Positions 7,837 to 17,635 are shown, counted from the stretch's first letter. The stretch is DNA of 57,762 nt from Candidatus Wallbacteria bacterium (GCA_016213845.1 JACQZN010000052.1:1-57762), one strand, 5' to 3'. Notes: generated from the sequence alone by a model not told the origin. Made by a program: numbers and translations.

Positions 7837-9833
7837 GCAGGCGGATCGTCGCGGTCGTCGCCTGCTTCAACCGGCGGGAGAAGACACTCGCCTGCCTGGA
7901 GTCGCTGCAGGCCAGCAGCGCGGCCGTGGCGGCCCTCGGGGTCGGCGCAATCGACGTCATCGTCGTCGACGACGGCAGCACCGACGGCACGGCCACGGCA
8001 GTGGCCGAGCGATTTCCGGATGCTCGGGTGATCGTCGGAGACGGCTCGCTGTGGTGGGGAGGGGCAATGGCGCGCGGCCTGGCCGCGGTCCCCGAGGCGG
8101 CCGACTTCCGCCTGTGGCTCAACGACGACGTGAAGCTCGACGCCGATGCGCTTGCCCGATTGGTCCAGACCCACGACCGCTGGCTGGCCGAGAACGGGTC
8201 AGGCGCCATCGTGGTGGGTGCCACCCGCGATCCCGTGACGGGGACGCCGAGCTACGGCGGAGCGTTGCAGGGGCGCGTCCACCCGTTCCGCTTCGCTCCG
8301 GTCGCGCCCACCGAACAACCTGTGCGCTGCGACGCGATGAACGGGAACATCGTGCTGGTGCCGCGCGACGAGGCGCGGCGGCTGGGCGGCATCGATACCG
8401 TGTTCGTCGGGGTCCAGGGCATGGCCGACACGGATTACGCCCTGCGCGCGCGCGCCGAGGGAATCGCCGTCGTGCTGGGGCCGGGTACGGCTGGAACCTG
8501 CGCCCGCGACACCCCGCCACCCCCGTGGCGCGATGGGCACAGGCTCCTGGCGGATCGTATCCGGGACCTGTGGGGGCCGCGCGGCTACCCGCCCAAGGCG
8601 TGGTCCGCGTTCGCGCGCCGCCACGGCGGCCTCCTGTGGCCGGTGTGGTTCATCCTGCCGTACCTGCGAGGAGTGATGGAGGCATTGCGCCCCCTGGCGG
8701 CCACGCGGCCGAAGCGCGTGGCGCTGCTCGAAGGGATCGTTGCGTCCTACCGCGTGCCGCTGCTGCGAGGCCTGGCCCGCTCCACCGATCCCCGCTTCAC
8801 CGCCTTTCACGGGCCGGGTCTGGCCGGGCTGACGGCCACGGCCACCCTCGAGCCCCTGCCGCTGCCCGAGGTACGGATGCGCAACCGGTTCTGGCCGCGC
8901 GGAGGCGGCCGGATCGCCTGGACGGCAGGGTCTTTGACCGCGCTTCTGTCACGGCCCGCGGTGGTAGTCGCCGGTTTCCACACGCACGATCTCGGCATCT
9001 GGACGGTCTGGCTGGCTCGGCGCCTGATCGGCGGGCCGCGGCTGCTGCTGACAGGGCATTTCGCCGTGACCCCGGACGGCGGCGGTCTGCGTGGCGCACT
9101 GCGCCGGTTGCTGGCGCGGGGCGCCGACGCCGTGCTGCCGTATGGCGAGGCGGGGGCGGCCGCATGCCGTGCCCTGGGCATTCGCGCGGATCGTATCTTC
9201 GTTACCGGCAACAGCGTCGACGTTGCCGGAATACGGGCCGTGCGCCTGCGGCTGTCCGATGAAGCGTTGACGGCGGCCCGGCGCGCTCACGGCCTAGGGC
9301 AGGAGCCGGTCCTGCTGTTCGTCGGCCGGCTCTACGCCTCCAAGCGGGTCGAGCTGGCCATCGCGGCGGTGCGCAGGTTGCGAGCGGCCGGCCGGTCGTG
9401 CTCACTGCTCATCGTCGGCGACGGGGTGGACCGGCCCCGGCTCGAGGCCATCGCGTCGGACGACCCGGGCATTCGCTTCGCCGGTGCGGCCTTTGACGAA
9501 GCCAGGCTGGCGCCCCTGTTCGCCATGGCCACGGCCATCGTCGTGCCCGGCTCCGTCGGCTTGATTGCGGCGCACGCCTTCGCCTACGAGGTGCCGATGG
9601 TCGCTTGCCGGGACGTGCCCGGCCACGGCCCCGAGTTCGCCTACCTGGTCGACGGCGTCAATGCCCTGCTGCCCGAGGCGAGCTCGGAGGGCGCTCTCGC
9701 CGGGGCGCTCGACCGGCTCCTGCAAGAGCCCGAGTTACGGGAGCGGCTGCGTTCCGGCGCCCGGGCCACCGCGGACCAACTCGGAGTGGAGCGCGCCATC
9801 GAGGCCACGCTGGCCGCCGTGCGTGCCGTTTGA
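7833..9833 (+). CDS. Two-domain glycosyltransferase, GT2-GT4 fusion
   Basis: A 666-residue protein from GTG 7833, which overlaps the polymerase stop. Residues 1-290 form a GT2 domain: IVAVVACFNRREKTLACLESL, VIVVDDGSTDGTA near 43-55, a WWGGAMARG block, and LWLNDDVKLD near 93-102 carrying the DxD-type metal site. Residues 295-666 are a GT4/GT-B domain: VALLEGIVASYRVPLLRGLA, VLLFVGRLYASKRVELAIAAV and a nucleotide-binding end. Two retained catalytic halves suggest it adds two sugars in sequence. No stop or good internal start separates the halves, so it looks like a true fusion. Confidence 0.85.
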   Translation: MSRRIVAVVACFNRREKTLACLESLQASSAAVAALGVGAIDVIVVDDGSTDGTATAVAERFPDARVIVGDGSLWWGGAMARGLAAVPEAADFRLWLNDDVKLDADALARLVQTHDRWLAENGSGAIVVGATRDPVTGTPSYGGALQGRVHPFRFAPVAPTEQPVRCDAMNGNIVLVPRDEARRLGGIDTVFVGVQGMADTDYALRARAEGIAVVLGPGTAGTCARDTPPPPWRDGHRLLADRIRDLWGPRGYPPKAWSAFARRHGGLLWPVWFILPYLRGVMEALRPLAATRPKRVALLEGIVASYRVPLLRGLARSTDPRFTAFHGPGLAGLTATATLEPLPLPEVRMRNRFWPRGGGRIAWTAGSLTALLSRPAVVVAGFHTHDLGIWTVWLARRLIGGPRLLLTGHFAVTPDGGGLRGALRRLLARGADAVLPYGEAGAAACRALGIRADRIFVTGNSVDVAGIRAVRLRLSDEALTAARRAHGLGQEPVLLFVGRLYASKRVELAIAAVRRLRAAGRSCSLLIVGDGVDRPRLEAIASDDPGIRFAGAAFDEARLAPLFAMATAIVVPGSVGLIAAHAFAYEVPMVACRDVPGHGPEFAYLVDGVNALLPEASSEGALAGALDRLLQEPELRERLRSGARATADQLGVERAIEATLAAVRAV

Positions 9834-9889
9834 GCCTCCCCCCCGAGCCAACATCGACGGCAACGAGAACTCCCCCCAAGGACCGTCCG

Positions 9890-10594
9890 CTAGTACGCGC
9901 CTCGCCCCGAGAGCACCGTCGGCACCGTCCGCAGCAAGATCCACAGGTCGACCCACACGGACCGGCTCCGGATGTACGCGGTATCTGCCGCCTGTTGAAG
10001 CGACAGGTCGGCGTCGCTGCGGTGGGTGACTTGCCAAAGCCCCGTGATGCCGGGCAGCACCTGCTTGCGCAGCTCGCGAAACTCGGCCGGGAATCGCTCG
10101 AGGTGGTAGTCGGGGAAAGGACGCGGCCCGACCAGGCTCATCTCGCCGATCGCGACGTTGAAGAGTTGCGGCAGCTCGTCGATGCTGTAGCGCCGCAAGA
10201 ACGAGCCGAGCACCGGTATCACCCTCGGATCGCGGTGCAGCTTCATGTACTGCTCCCAGTCGGAGCGGGCCCGCGGCTCGCGAATCAGATACTGCTCCAG
10301 CAGCTGCTCCGCGTCGGCCACCATTGTCCGCAGCTTCCAGATACGCACCCTGCGGCCGTGCAGGCCTTCGCGGTTCTGGAAGTAGAAGATCGGGCCAGGG
10401 CTGATCAGGGCGATCATCAGGCCGGCCATCGCGATGATCGGGATGGCCACGACGAGCAGGGGCAGAGCGAGCGCCAGGTCCATCGCGCGCTTCGCGATGT
10501 CGTAGGCCCGCTTCGAGCGGCCAGGGGAATGCAGGAAGCCGTCCTGCGCCTCCTGCGGGCAGAGCACGGGCGTCGTCTGCTGGGGACAGTTCAT
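9890..10594 (-). CDS. Initiating sugar-phosphate transferase (bacterial sugar transferase, PglC/WcaJ C-terminal type)
   Basis: A 234-residue polyprenyl-phosphate sugar-1-phosphate transferase, short form. It has one hydrophobic hairpin near residues 42-66, then the family core: FQNREGLHGRRVRIWKLRTM, DELPQLFNVAIGEMSLVGPRP and LPGITGLWQV. It lacks the four N-terminal transmembrane helices of WbaP/WcaJ. It should transfer sugar-1-P from a nucleotide sugar to undecaprenyl phosphate and so start each repeat unit. The ATG at 10594 overlaps the WecG-like gene stop (ATGA); a longer upstream frame would cover that gene and is rejected. It converges on the GT2-GT4 gene across 56 bases in which I see no clear hairpin. 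Confidence 0.92.
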   Translation of the reverse strand: MNCPQQTTPVLCPQEAQDGFLHSPGRSKRAYDIAKRAMDLALALPLLVVAIPIIAMAGLMIALISPGPIFYFQNREGLHGRRVRIWKLRTMVADAEQLLEQYLIREPRARSDWEQYMKLHRDPRVIPVLGSFLRRYSIDELPQLFNVAIGEMSLVGPRPFPDYHLERFPAEFRELRKQVLPGITGLWQVTHRSDADLSLQQAADTAYIRSRSVWVDLWILLRTVPTVLSGRGAY

Positions 10595-11382
10595 CTGCCT
10601 GAGTGAGAACCGCGCAGATACTGCCAGAGCATCAGCGCGGCGAACATCGGGATGCAGGTCAGATAGCGGCGCCAGAGCCGGCGCGGCTCGGTGAGCAGCC
10701 GGTGGGACCACTCGAGCCCGCACCGTTGCATCCACCGCGGCGCCTGCGGCTTCACTCCGGCGTGGAAGTCGAAGGCCGCTCCAACCCCCAGGAGCACCGG
10801 GGCTTCCAGGGCATCACGATGCTCGGCCATCCAGCGCTCCTGCTTTGGCGTCGAAAGCCCCACCCAGACGATATCGGGCCTGGCGGCGTTGATCCGCTCG
10901 ACGATGGCGCGGTCCTCTTGCGCGGATAGCGCACGGTAGGGTGGCGAGCAGGAGCCCGCGACGCAGAGTCCCGGAAACTGCACCCTCAGACGCTCCTGCA
11001 ACAGCTCCAGGGTCTCCGGGGCCGCGCCATAGAAGTAATGCCGCCAGCCCGTCGAGCAGGATCTCCGGCAGACCTCGAGCATCAGGTCCGGACCGTAAAC
11101 GCGTCGCACGTGGCCGAAGCCTGCCAGGTGCGCGGTCCAGACGAGCGGCATTCCATCGGGCGTGACCATCCCCGCGCGCTGGTGGATCTGCCGTAAAGAC
11201 TCGTCGCGCCAGCACTGCATCACTCCATGCACGTCCCTGACGCAGACGTAGTGCCGCGCGCGCCGGTCGACCCACCCTTCGATCGAGGCGACCGCAGTCG
11301 GCATGTCGAGCGCGCTGACGCCCACACCCAGGACGTCGAAGCGCGCCGGAATCTCGTTCACGGATTGAAGTCCCTCGCGCAC
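10591..11382 (-). CDS. WecG/TagA/CpsF family glycosyltransferase (GT26)
   Basis: A 263-residue protein with the GT26 signatures TPDGMPLVW (residues 73-81), VYGPDLM, WVGLSTPKQERWM, LGVGAAFDFHAG and APRWMQRCGLEW, then a basic tail EPRRLWRRYL that peripherally binds the membrane. It should add the second sugar, typically an N-acetylmannosaminuronate or N-acetylmannosamine type residue, to the lipid-linked first sugar. Coupling by ATGA to the initiating transferase matches that order. The donor is known only for family members elsewhere. Confidence 0.92.
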   Translation of the reverse strand: MREGLQSVNEIPARFDVLGVGVSALDMPTAVASIEGWVDRRARHYVCVRDVHGVMQCWRDESLRQIHQRAGMVTPDGMPLVWTAHLAGFGHVRRVYGPDLMLEVCRRSCSTGWRHYFYGAAPETLELLQERLRVQFPGLCVAGSCSPPYRALSAQEDRAIVERINAARPDIVWVGLSTPKQERWMAEHRDALEAPVLLGVGAAFDFHAGVKPQAPRWMQRCGLEWSHRLLTEPRRLWRRYLTCIPMFAALMLWQYLRGSHSGR

Positions 11383-11586
11383 ACTGTCCCCGCCGCCCCA
11401 AGACCGGTCATACGGTGCTTACAGTACCAAATCCCGGGCAGCAAGGGCAGGACGCCAGACCGTGCGGAGTGCGGCCGCTCAAAAATCTGGAGACGGCATC
11501 GCTGCGAAATGGAACGTGCTCACGAGGCGGCCTGGGGATGCCGATCGTACGGAATGCCGGGCTGACACGCCCGTTCCGTCCTCCAT

Positions 11587-12603
11587 ATGCGCCGGTTCCT
11601 CTTTCTTCTCGTCCTGGCGGTCGCCCTTCCTGTGCACGGGGCAGGCCGCAAGCCCGTGCTCCTCGATGCGCCGAGCGCGTTCGTGCTGCCCAGGGGACAG
11701 CTCGAGACAGCCCTCTTCATCGAGAAGGTCAACGAGACGATCGACATCTTCGATGTGAAGGGCTCGCAGCTGTCCGATCTGCGCGGGCGCACCGACCTCG
11801 ACCTCGGAGCCATCGGCGACCTGGACGGGTTTCGCGCCGTCGTCGGACTCGGACTGGGCCACCGCTCGCTCTTCCAGTACGTGGGGCGGCGCCAGGACAT
11901 CGCGTTCGGGGCCGGAACTCTCGAGCGCGCTGGCGACGAGCTGCACCTGCGCTACGTCGTCCACCGGGGCCGGGAGGACGGGACGACACTCGCCCTCGAA
12001 CCGATCTTCCGGTCGAACCGGGGCAGCGGCATCGCTCGCACCTTCACGCGTTTCGAGGCGTTCGGAGTCATCATCGTGCCACCGCAGCCGATCCGCCTCG
12101 AGTTCGGCGGGGCGAAAGACGAATCCTACGCTCTGCGGCTCTCGGGTACCCGTCAGCTCTTCGACCACGGCCTGCTCTCCATGTGGACGGAGTTCGAACG
12201 CGTCTCCGTCGAGAGCGAGCTGCGCACCAACCTTCCCCTGGTGGAGCTGCAGCGCATCCTCGGCGCCCTCGAGTACGAGTCGTCTCAATGGCACTTCGGA
12301 ATCGGAGTCAACTGGCAGTTCTCCGGCAAGTTCGCCGCCCACGTCCGTTACGAGCGGCTCGCCATCGATCGCGACATCAACGACCGCATCCCCGGCGTCG
12401 TCGACACCAACGACATCGTGCGCGCCCGGTTCGACTACGCGATCTTGCCCGAGTGGACCGTCAACTTGCAGTTCGACTACTTCGGGAGCCAGCTCGGAGG
12501 CGAGGTTCCCTTCCTCTTCAACGAGCTGAGCGCTAGCCGCTTCGACAAGGTCTACGGGTATGCGGGACTGGGCGTGACGCACCGGGTCGACTTCGGGGAC
12601 TGA
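11587..12603 (+). CDS. Putative outer-membrane beta-barrel protein of the polysaccharide locus
   Basis: A 338-residue protein with a signal peptide (MRRFLFLLVLAVALPVHGAG, cleavage near residues 18-19) and alternating polar/hydrophobic strands throughout, such as YRAVVGLGLG-like, LHLRYVVHRG, WHFGIGVNWQF, AAHVRYERLAI and WTVNLQFDYF. Only 4 bases separate it from the Wza-like exporter, so they are co-transcribed. I recognise no named family. A barrel that assists glycan export or anchors it at the outer membrane is inferred from secondary-structure pattern and position. Confidence 0.6.
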   Translation: MRRFLFLLVLAVALPVHGAGRKPVLLDAPSAFVLPRGQLETALFIEKVNETIDIFDVKGSQLSDLRGRTDLDLGAIGDLDGFRAVVGLGLGHRSLFQYVGRRQDIAFGAGTLERAGDELHLRYVVHRGREDGTTLALEPIFRSNRGSGIARTFTRFEAFGVIIVPPQPIRLEFGGAKDESYALRLSGTRQLFDHGLLSMWTEFERVSVESELRTNLPLVELQRILGALEYESSQWHFGIGVNWQFSGKFAAHVRYERLAIDRDINDRIPGVVDTNDIVRARFDYAILPEWTVNLQFDYFGSQLGGEVPFLFNELSASRFDKVYGYAGLGVTHRVDFGD

Positions 12604-12607
12604 GCCG

Positions 12608-15223
12608 ATGAAGCAAGCACTTGCGGTCTTCCTTCTGGCGGTGGGGTGCGCTTTCGACCCCGCTCTCGCGCAGCAGCCGGCCAGACCGGCCAGCATCGAA
12701 GCGCGCCTTCAGGGCCTGCGAGAGCGCGTCGGCAACCGGGCAGCCTCCAGCCTCACCCCGGCAGTGACGAGCCCCGTGATCACGCTTCCCGGACTCGGGG
12801 GCCCGGTTCGGAATCCGATCGCGGTGCCGCCGCAGCCGGCGCTCACCGAGCCGGTAGCCGTCGCCAGGCTCGAGGCCATCCCGGGTGTCCAGCTGCAGCC
12901 ACTCGATCGGCCGCTCGGAAATCGAATCGATGCCTCGTCCCAGGGCAGCAACCTTGCGCCCGTGACCGGTCCGCCGATCCTGATGCCCGCCGGCCTGCCG
13001 ATGACGCGTGTGCTCGAGCCCTACGGCTACGACTTCTTCGAGCGTGGCCGCGGTATCACGACCCAACCGATCAGCCTCAACACCCCCGCCGACTACCGGA
13101 TCGGCCCCGGCGACATGCTCGCGGTCCACATCTGGAGCAAGATGCTCGACGAGACCTTCGTCGCCGAGGTGGGCGCCGACGGTCGCATCCCGATCCCCAG
13201 AGGCGGCGAGCTCTTCGTCTTGGGCACGCCCTATGGGGAGCTCGACAGGGTGATCCAGAAGGCGCTGGCCAAGTCCTTCACCGAGTTGAGCGTGGCGACG
13301 CGACTGGCCAAGCTGCGCAGCTTCCAGGTCCTGGTCACGGGTGAGACCGTCAATCCCGGCCCGGTCAGCGTCAATGCGCTCAATACGAGCCTCAATGCGC
13401 TGATGGCCGCGGGCGGCCCGACGCGGCGCGGCAGTCTGCGAGCAGTGACGGTGAGCCGCGGCGGGCAGCAGCTGGCGCACATCGACTACTACGAGCTGCT
13501 GCTCGGCGGGCGCGCAGGGCTCGACCCGAAGCTGCAAGATGGCGACGTCGTGCACGTCCCGATCGTCGGTCGAACGGCGGCGATCAGCGGTATGGTGAAG
13601 CGGCCGGCAATCTACGAGCTCGCCGACGGCGACACGCTGGCGGATCTGGTCCGCTACGCGGGCGGGCTCTCGGCCGCCGCCTACACCTCTCGCATCGTCC
13701 TGTCTCGCGTGCGGGAGCACTCGGAGCGCGAAATCCAGGACATCCGCGCGGCCGGCGATTTCAAGGGCCGTGCCGCAAAGGTCGTGCTTCGCGACGGTGA
13801 CGTCGTCGACGTGCCGGCCATCACGACCACGGCCCGGAACAAGCTGACCCTGCGCGGACATGTCGAGCGCCCCGGCGAGTACGAGTGGCGCCAGGGGATG
13901 CGCTTGCGCGAGCTCGTCAAGCTGGGCCGCTCCCTGCTCCCGGGTGCGCTGATGACTCGCGCCGAGCTGCTGCGTGTGCGCCAGACGCCCGCTTCGATGG
14001 AGTTCATGCCGAACCTCGAAACCGAAACGATCCGCGAGTTCGTCGGCGTCGATCTCGGCAAGGCGATGCGGGGCGAGCCCGAGCACAACCTGGAGCTCAG
14101 GCCCGACGACGACCTGAGAATCTTGAGCATCCGCGACTCCACACCCGCGCCGCGCGTCACGATCGCCGGTGAGGTGAACGCCCCGGGTGTCTACGAGCTC
14201 GCCTCGGGAATGCGCATACGCGACCTCGTCTTCCTGGCCGGAAGCGTCACCCCGCGCGCGCACCTCTCCAGGGCCGAGCACGTGCGCCGGCGAGGCACCT
14301 CCGGCTACGACACGCGCCCGATCGACCTGGGTCGCGCGCTCCAGGGCGACCCGGCGGAGAACGTCGTCCTCGAGAATCACGACCACCTTTCGGTCCAGGC
14401 CGATCCCAAGCTCACCGATCGCATCCGGGTGTTCGTGACCGGCCAGATCTGCTACCCGGGCGAGTACCTGATGGAACGTGGCGACACGCTCGCGCGGCTT
14501 CTGAAGCGCGCGGGCGGATTCACGCCATCCGCATTCCTGCAGGGCGCGATCTTCTCGAGGTTCTCGGTGCAGCTCCGCCAGGAAGCCCAGAAAAAACTGT
14601 TCGTGGACGAGCAGCGGCGCGTCATCGCCTCGGAGCGGACCCAGGCAGCGCGCCTGCCGACCGACGCCAAGCCGATCGGCGACCCGGTCTCCTCCCTATC
14701 GGATGCAGAGGAGCTTTTGAATCGCCTGGAGTCCTCCGCCGTCTCCGGCCGCCTCAGCTTCGCGCTGCAAGAGCCGGAGAAGCTCGCGGGATCCTCGGCC
14801 GACATCTTGCTCGAGGACGGCGATTCGTTGCACGTACCGATGATCCCGTCGGAGGTCTCCGTCACCGGAGAGGTCTTCACGCCCAACGCGTTCCTGTTCG
14901 AGCCGGGCCACACCGTCGAGGACTACATCGACCGCGCGGGCGGCTTCACCGCGCGGGCCTGGACGCAGCAGATCTATCTCCTGCGGGCCGACGGCTCCGC
15001 CAGCTCTGCCCGGCGGCCGGACCGCCATCGAAAGCAGTGGAACGGCCTGAACCTGGTCGGCCGCGACCGAGCTCCCAACTTCTTCGAGCTGGAGGTCCAG
15101 CGCGGCGACGCCATCTTCGTTCCGACCGACTACCGCGTGCGCCGGGACCGCGCCGCCGAGGTCATCGACCGCATCTACAAGGTTGCCGTCTCCGTGGGGG
15201 CGCTCGCCGGCGTGTTCCGATAG
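12608..15223 (+). CDS. Wza-like polysaccharide export protein with six SLBB repeats
   Basis: An 871-residue exported protein (signal peptide ending near LAQQP at residues 21-25). YRIGPGDMLAVHIWSKML near 162-180 opens the Poly_export domain. Six SLBB-type beta-grasp repeats follow, each with G-x-V-x-x-P-G-x-Y and a GG: VTGETVNPGPV, ISGMVKRPAIY, LRGHVERPGEY, IAGEVNAPGVY, VTGQICYPGEY and VTGEVFTPNAF, from about residue 238 to 800. Escherichia coli Wza has 379 residues and two SLBB domains, so this is more than twice that size. The C-terminus AAEVIDRIYKVAVSVGALAG is a likely membrane-contacting helix. It should form the periplasm-spanning and outer-membrane export channel. Confidence 0.9.
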   Translation: MKQALAVFLLAVGCAFDPALAQQPARPASIEARLQGLRERVGNRAASSLTPAVTSPVITLPGLGGPVRNPIAVPPQPALTEPVAVARLEAIPGVQLQPLDRPLGNRIDASSQGSNLAPVTGPPILMPAGLPMTRVLEPYGYDFFERGRGITTQPISLNTPADYRIGPGDMLAVHIWSKMLDETFVAEVGADGRIPIPRGGELFVLGTPYGELDRVIQKALAKSFTELSVATRLAKLRSFQVLVTGETVNPGPVSVNALNTSLNALMAAGGPTRRGSLRAVTVSRGGQQLAHIDYYELLLGGRAGLDPKLQDGDVVHVPIVGRTAAISGMVKRPAIYELADGDTLADLVRYAGGLSAAAYTSRIVLSRVREHSEREIQDIRAAGDFKGRAAKVVLRDGDVVDVPAITTTARNKLTLRGHVERPGEYEWRQGMRLRELVKLGRSLLPGALMTRAELLRVRQTPASMEFMPNLETETIREFVGVDLGKAMRGEPEHNLELRPDDDLRILSIRDSTPAPRVTIAGEVNAPGVYELASGMRIRDLVFLAGSVTPRAHLSRAEHVRRRGTSGYDTRPIDLGRALQGDPAENVVLENHDHLSVQADPKLTDRIRVFVTGQICYPGEYLMERGDTLARLLKRAGGFTPSAFLQGAIFSRFSVQLRQEAQKKLFVDEQRRVIASERTQAARLPTDAKPIGDPVSSLSDAEELLNRLESSAVSGRLSFALQEPEKLAGSSADILLEDGDSLHVPMIPSEVSVTGEVFTPNAFLFEPGHTVEDYIDRAGGFTARAWTQQIYLLRADGSASSARRPDRHRKQWNGLNLVGRDRAPNFFELEVQRGDAIFVPTDYRVRRDRAAEVIDRIYKVAVSVGALAGVFR

Positions 15224-15243
15224 ACGCGTGAGATTTCGGAGAG

Positions 15244-16485
15244 CTACAGCAGCCGCGACCAGACGCCGAGCTGCTGCTGCAGCATCGCCGCACGCTCCGG
15301 TTCGGCAGTCCTCAGACGCTGGACCCACTCGCGCTGCCAGCGCCGCAGGGCGCCGAGCACGAACGCCGCGGCCGCGAATGTCAGGACGATCAGCCTGCGC
15401 GAAGGAGCGCTCTTCCTGCTGGGAACCGAGGCCTCGTCCAGCACAATCAACGAGTTGACTTCGTTGATCTCCTCGATGCGGGCCGTCTCGCATTCGCGCG
15501 TCAGCAGGAGCGAGAGCTGCTCGAGGATGGTGACGCGCCGAACCCCGCGTGTCAGGTCGACTTCGGCCTGAGGCAGCGCGCGCAGCGGTATGAGGGCTCC
15601 CGTCGGCAGCGAGGCGGTACGCACGCCACTCGCCGGCGCGGAGTCATGTTCCAGCGCCCTGAGCTGTTCTTTGAGCTCTGCGATCTTGCGGTGCGATTCC
15701 AGCAGGGGCGCCGTCGACTCGCCCACCGAGAGCTCGAGGACTCGGGCAGTCACCGTCTCCCTGTAGAGCTGCTCGAGCAGCGAGCTGATGACGGTCAGCG
15801 AGGCTCGCGCCTGCTCCTTGGGCTCAAAGGCATTGCGGTCGAGCTTCAGGCGCTTTTGCGCTTCCTCGGCCTGATAGAGCTCGGCGTGCACCTTGGCGAG
15901 CCGCTCCTCGAGAAACACTCTCTTCGTGTGGGCTTTCGAAGTCTGCAGGCCGAGAAACCTGGAGCGAAGCAGCGCGACGACTGCGTTGCAGATGGCCGCG
16001 GCGCGCGCGGCGTCCTTGTCGGAGTAGGCGATCCGGATGACTCCGTCGCGGGCCTCCGCGGCCAGGCGGCGCCCAAACGAGGACCGAACGTCGTCCGGGC
16101 CGGAGCCGGGCTGGAGTTTCGCAAGCTCGAACCGTGCGATCACCGCGTCGGCAACGGACCGGCTCTTGGCGAGCTGCTCGAACAGCCGCCGATCGGTGCT
16201 GCCGGGGCTGCCGAGGTCCAGTCCGAACTCGGCTGCCCGGGCGCTGAGGCCAGAGAGGTGAAGGGCGCCGCCGGTGCTCATGGGCAGCACGACCCGGGCT
16301 TCGGCGGTGTATACGTTCGGCAGCCAGAGCGCTAAGGCCACGCCCAGACAGCCGCCCAGAAACGTGGCCGTGGCCAGGGCACGCGCATTGCGGGCCAGGA
16401 ACAGAGGGACCGACAGCGGATCGAACTCATCGAGCTCCGGTCGGCCGGGCACCTCCCTGTCTGCGGCATCTTGGCTCCCGTGCAC
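15244..16485 (-). CDS. Wzz/PCP-like chain-length determinant
   Basis: A 413-residue polysaccharide co-polymerase. A transmembrane helix near residues 37-56 (LATATFLGGCLGVALALWLP) leads into the conserved YTAEARVVLP strand; a long periplasmic coiled coil (about 185-330) follows, then the IVLDEASVPSRKSAPSRR proline-rich motif and a second transmembrane helix near 368-384. It lacks a tyrosine-kinase domain. It should set glycan chain length together with the polymerase and the Wza-like exporter, which converges on it across 20 bases. The start is a GTG with no clear ribosome-binding site, so the exact N-terminus is uncertain. Confidence 0.85.
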   Translation of the reverse strand: MHGSQDAADREVPGRPELDEFDPLSVPLFLARNARALATATFLGGCLGVALALWLPNVYTAEARVVLPMSTGGALHLSGLSARAAEFGLDLGSPGSTDRRLFEQLAKSRSVADAVIARFELAKLQPGSGPDDVRSSFGRRLAAEARDGVIRIAYSDKDAARAAAICNAVVALLRSRFLGLQTSKAHTKRVFLEERLAKVHAELYQAEEAQKRLKLDRNAFEPKEQARASLTVISSLLEQLYRETVTARVLELSVGESTAPLLESHRKIAELKEQLRALEHDSAPASGVRTASLPTGALIPLRALPQAEVDLTRGVRRVTILEQLSLLLTRECETARIEEINEVNSLIVLDEASVPSRKSAPSRRLIVLTFAAAAFVLGALRRWQREWVQRLRTAEPERAAMLQQQLGVWSRLL

Positions 16486-16582
16486 GCCCAGGACTCTCTC
16501 TCGCGGATATTGCAGGAGTCAACCTCGGGCGATGAAACGGGGCCGAGGCCACCGGCCGGCCTGCCAAAGCCAACCGGCCCTG

Positions 16583-17635
16583 TCAGCCCTTGCGGGCATC
16601 CACCCGCCGGAACGAGAAGCGGCTGCGAACTCCATCCAGCGGTTTCCCATCCGCCTCGGCGTACGGGTAGATGAAGAAGTTCAGCGGCGCGCCCTTCTGA
16701 GGCGGCTCCAGGACGAGGTCACGGCCCACGGTGAACTGCACTCGATCCTCGGGCAGATGGCCGAAGTAGGCATCGACGCGACCGCTCTTGCGGGCCTCGC
16801 TGATGTCCACCGGCACCCAGCCGCTGGCGCGATCGAAGTACTCGGCCCAGCAGTGGTAGCCCGAGATCGCTCCATCCCCGGCGCCCTGGGGAATCGGAAA
16901 GCCGATGACGAAGCGGGCAGGCAGTCCGACGCTGCGGGCCATCGCGATGAACAGCGAGTGGAAGTCCGTGCAGTTGCCGCGCTGCGAAGTGCAGGCCCAG
17001 AGCGCGTCGCCGCGCCCCCAGCCCTCGCCCTGCTTGTCGTAGCGCAGCGTGCTCACGACGTGGTTGTAGAGGGCGCGGGCCTTTCGGGCATCTGTGGAGC
17101 ATCCGCGCACTCGCCGGCGAGCAAGCAGGGCGATCGAGCCGTCGATCGGGACCAGCGCGTCTGCCGCCCGGTACAGCTCCGGGTCCCGCGGCGTCCCGCG
17201 GCCCGACGATCGCGACCCGCCCGACGGCCTGCGTGCGACCCGGTAGGTGAGCAGGATCTGGCTCGGCCCGCGCCCGCCCCGGAAGTAGAGCAGCCGGTTG
17301 CCGAACCTCCGTTCGGCGGTGAACCGCCAGCGCAGCCCGGTCTCGACGCGCATCTCGAGTACCTTCTGGAAATCGTCCTCGGACGGGTAGGGGACCCAGA
17401 CGGCCACTTCGGAAGCCGAGGCCGCAGGGAGCTCGACGCGGTAGACGAGCTCGTAGCGCGCTGCGCCTGCAAAGGGGTCCTCGCCGGCCAGTGCCGCACG
17501 GGACAGGAGCAGGGCGAGGGCGACGACCCGAACGAGGAATCGCCCAAGCTCTGACCCGCCGAACCCGGCAGCGGCAACCGGAGCTGAAGGCGTTCGGGGC
17601 TTCCCGAAACGGTCTCCTGATAATCGTGCCGTCAT
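16583..17635 (-). CDS. Exported transglutaminase-like cysteine protein
   Basis: A 350-residue protein with an N-terminal hydrophobic segment (residues 33-50) that could be a signal peptide after an unusually long 30-residue leader. The transglutaminase core shows Cys222 in SQRGNCTDFHSLFIAMARSV, His261 in GYHCWAEYF and Asp277 in GWVPVDIS, so the catalytic triad is complete. The N-terminal half (AVWVPYPSEDDFQKV) is the beta domain usual for these exported proteins. Probable role is peptidase or amidotransferase activity in the periplasm; the substrate is unknown. Confidence 0.85.
   Translation of the reverse strand: MTARLSGDRFGKPRTPSAPVAAAGFGGSELGRFLVRVVALALLLSRAALAGEDPFAGAARYELVYRVELPAASASEVAVWVPYPSEDDFQKVLEMRVETGLRWRFTAERRFGNRLLYFRGGRGPSQILLTYRVARRPSGGSRSSGRGTPRDPELYRAADALVPIDGSIALLARRRVRGCSTDARKARALYNHVVSTLRYDKQGEGWGRGDALWACTSQRGNCTDFHSLFIAMARSVGLPARFVIGFPIPQGAGDGAISGYHCWAEYFDRASGWVPVDISEARKSGRVDAYFGHLPEDRVQFTVGRDLVLEPPQKGAPLNFFIYPYAEADGKPLDGVRSRFSFRRVDARKG

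Noticed and set aside
12533..14386. 617-codon minus-strand open frame
   Set aside because: Antisense to the SLBB exporter, which has a signal peptide and six SLBB motifs on the plus strand.
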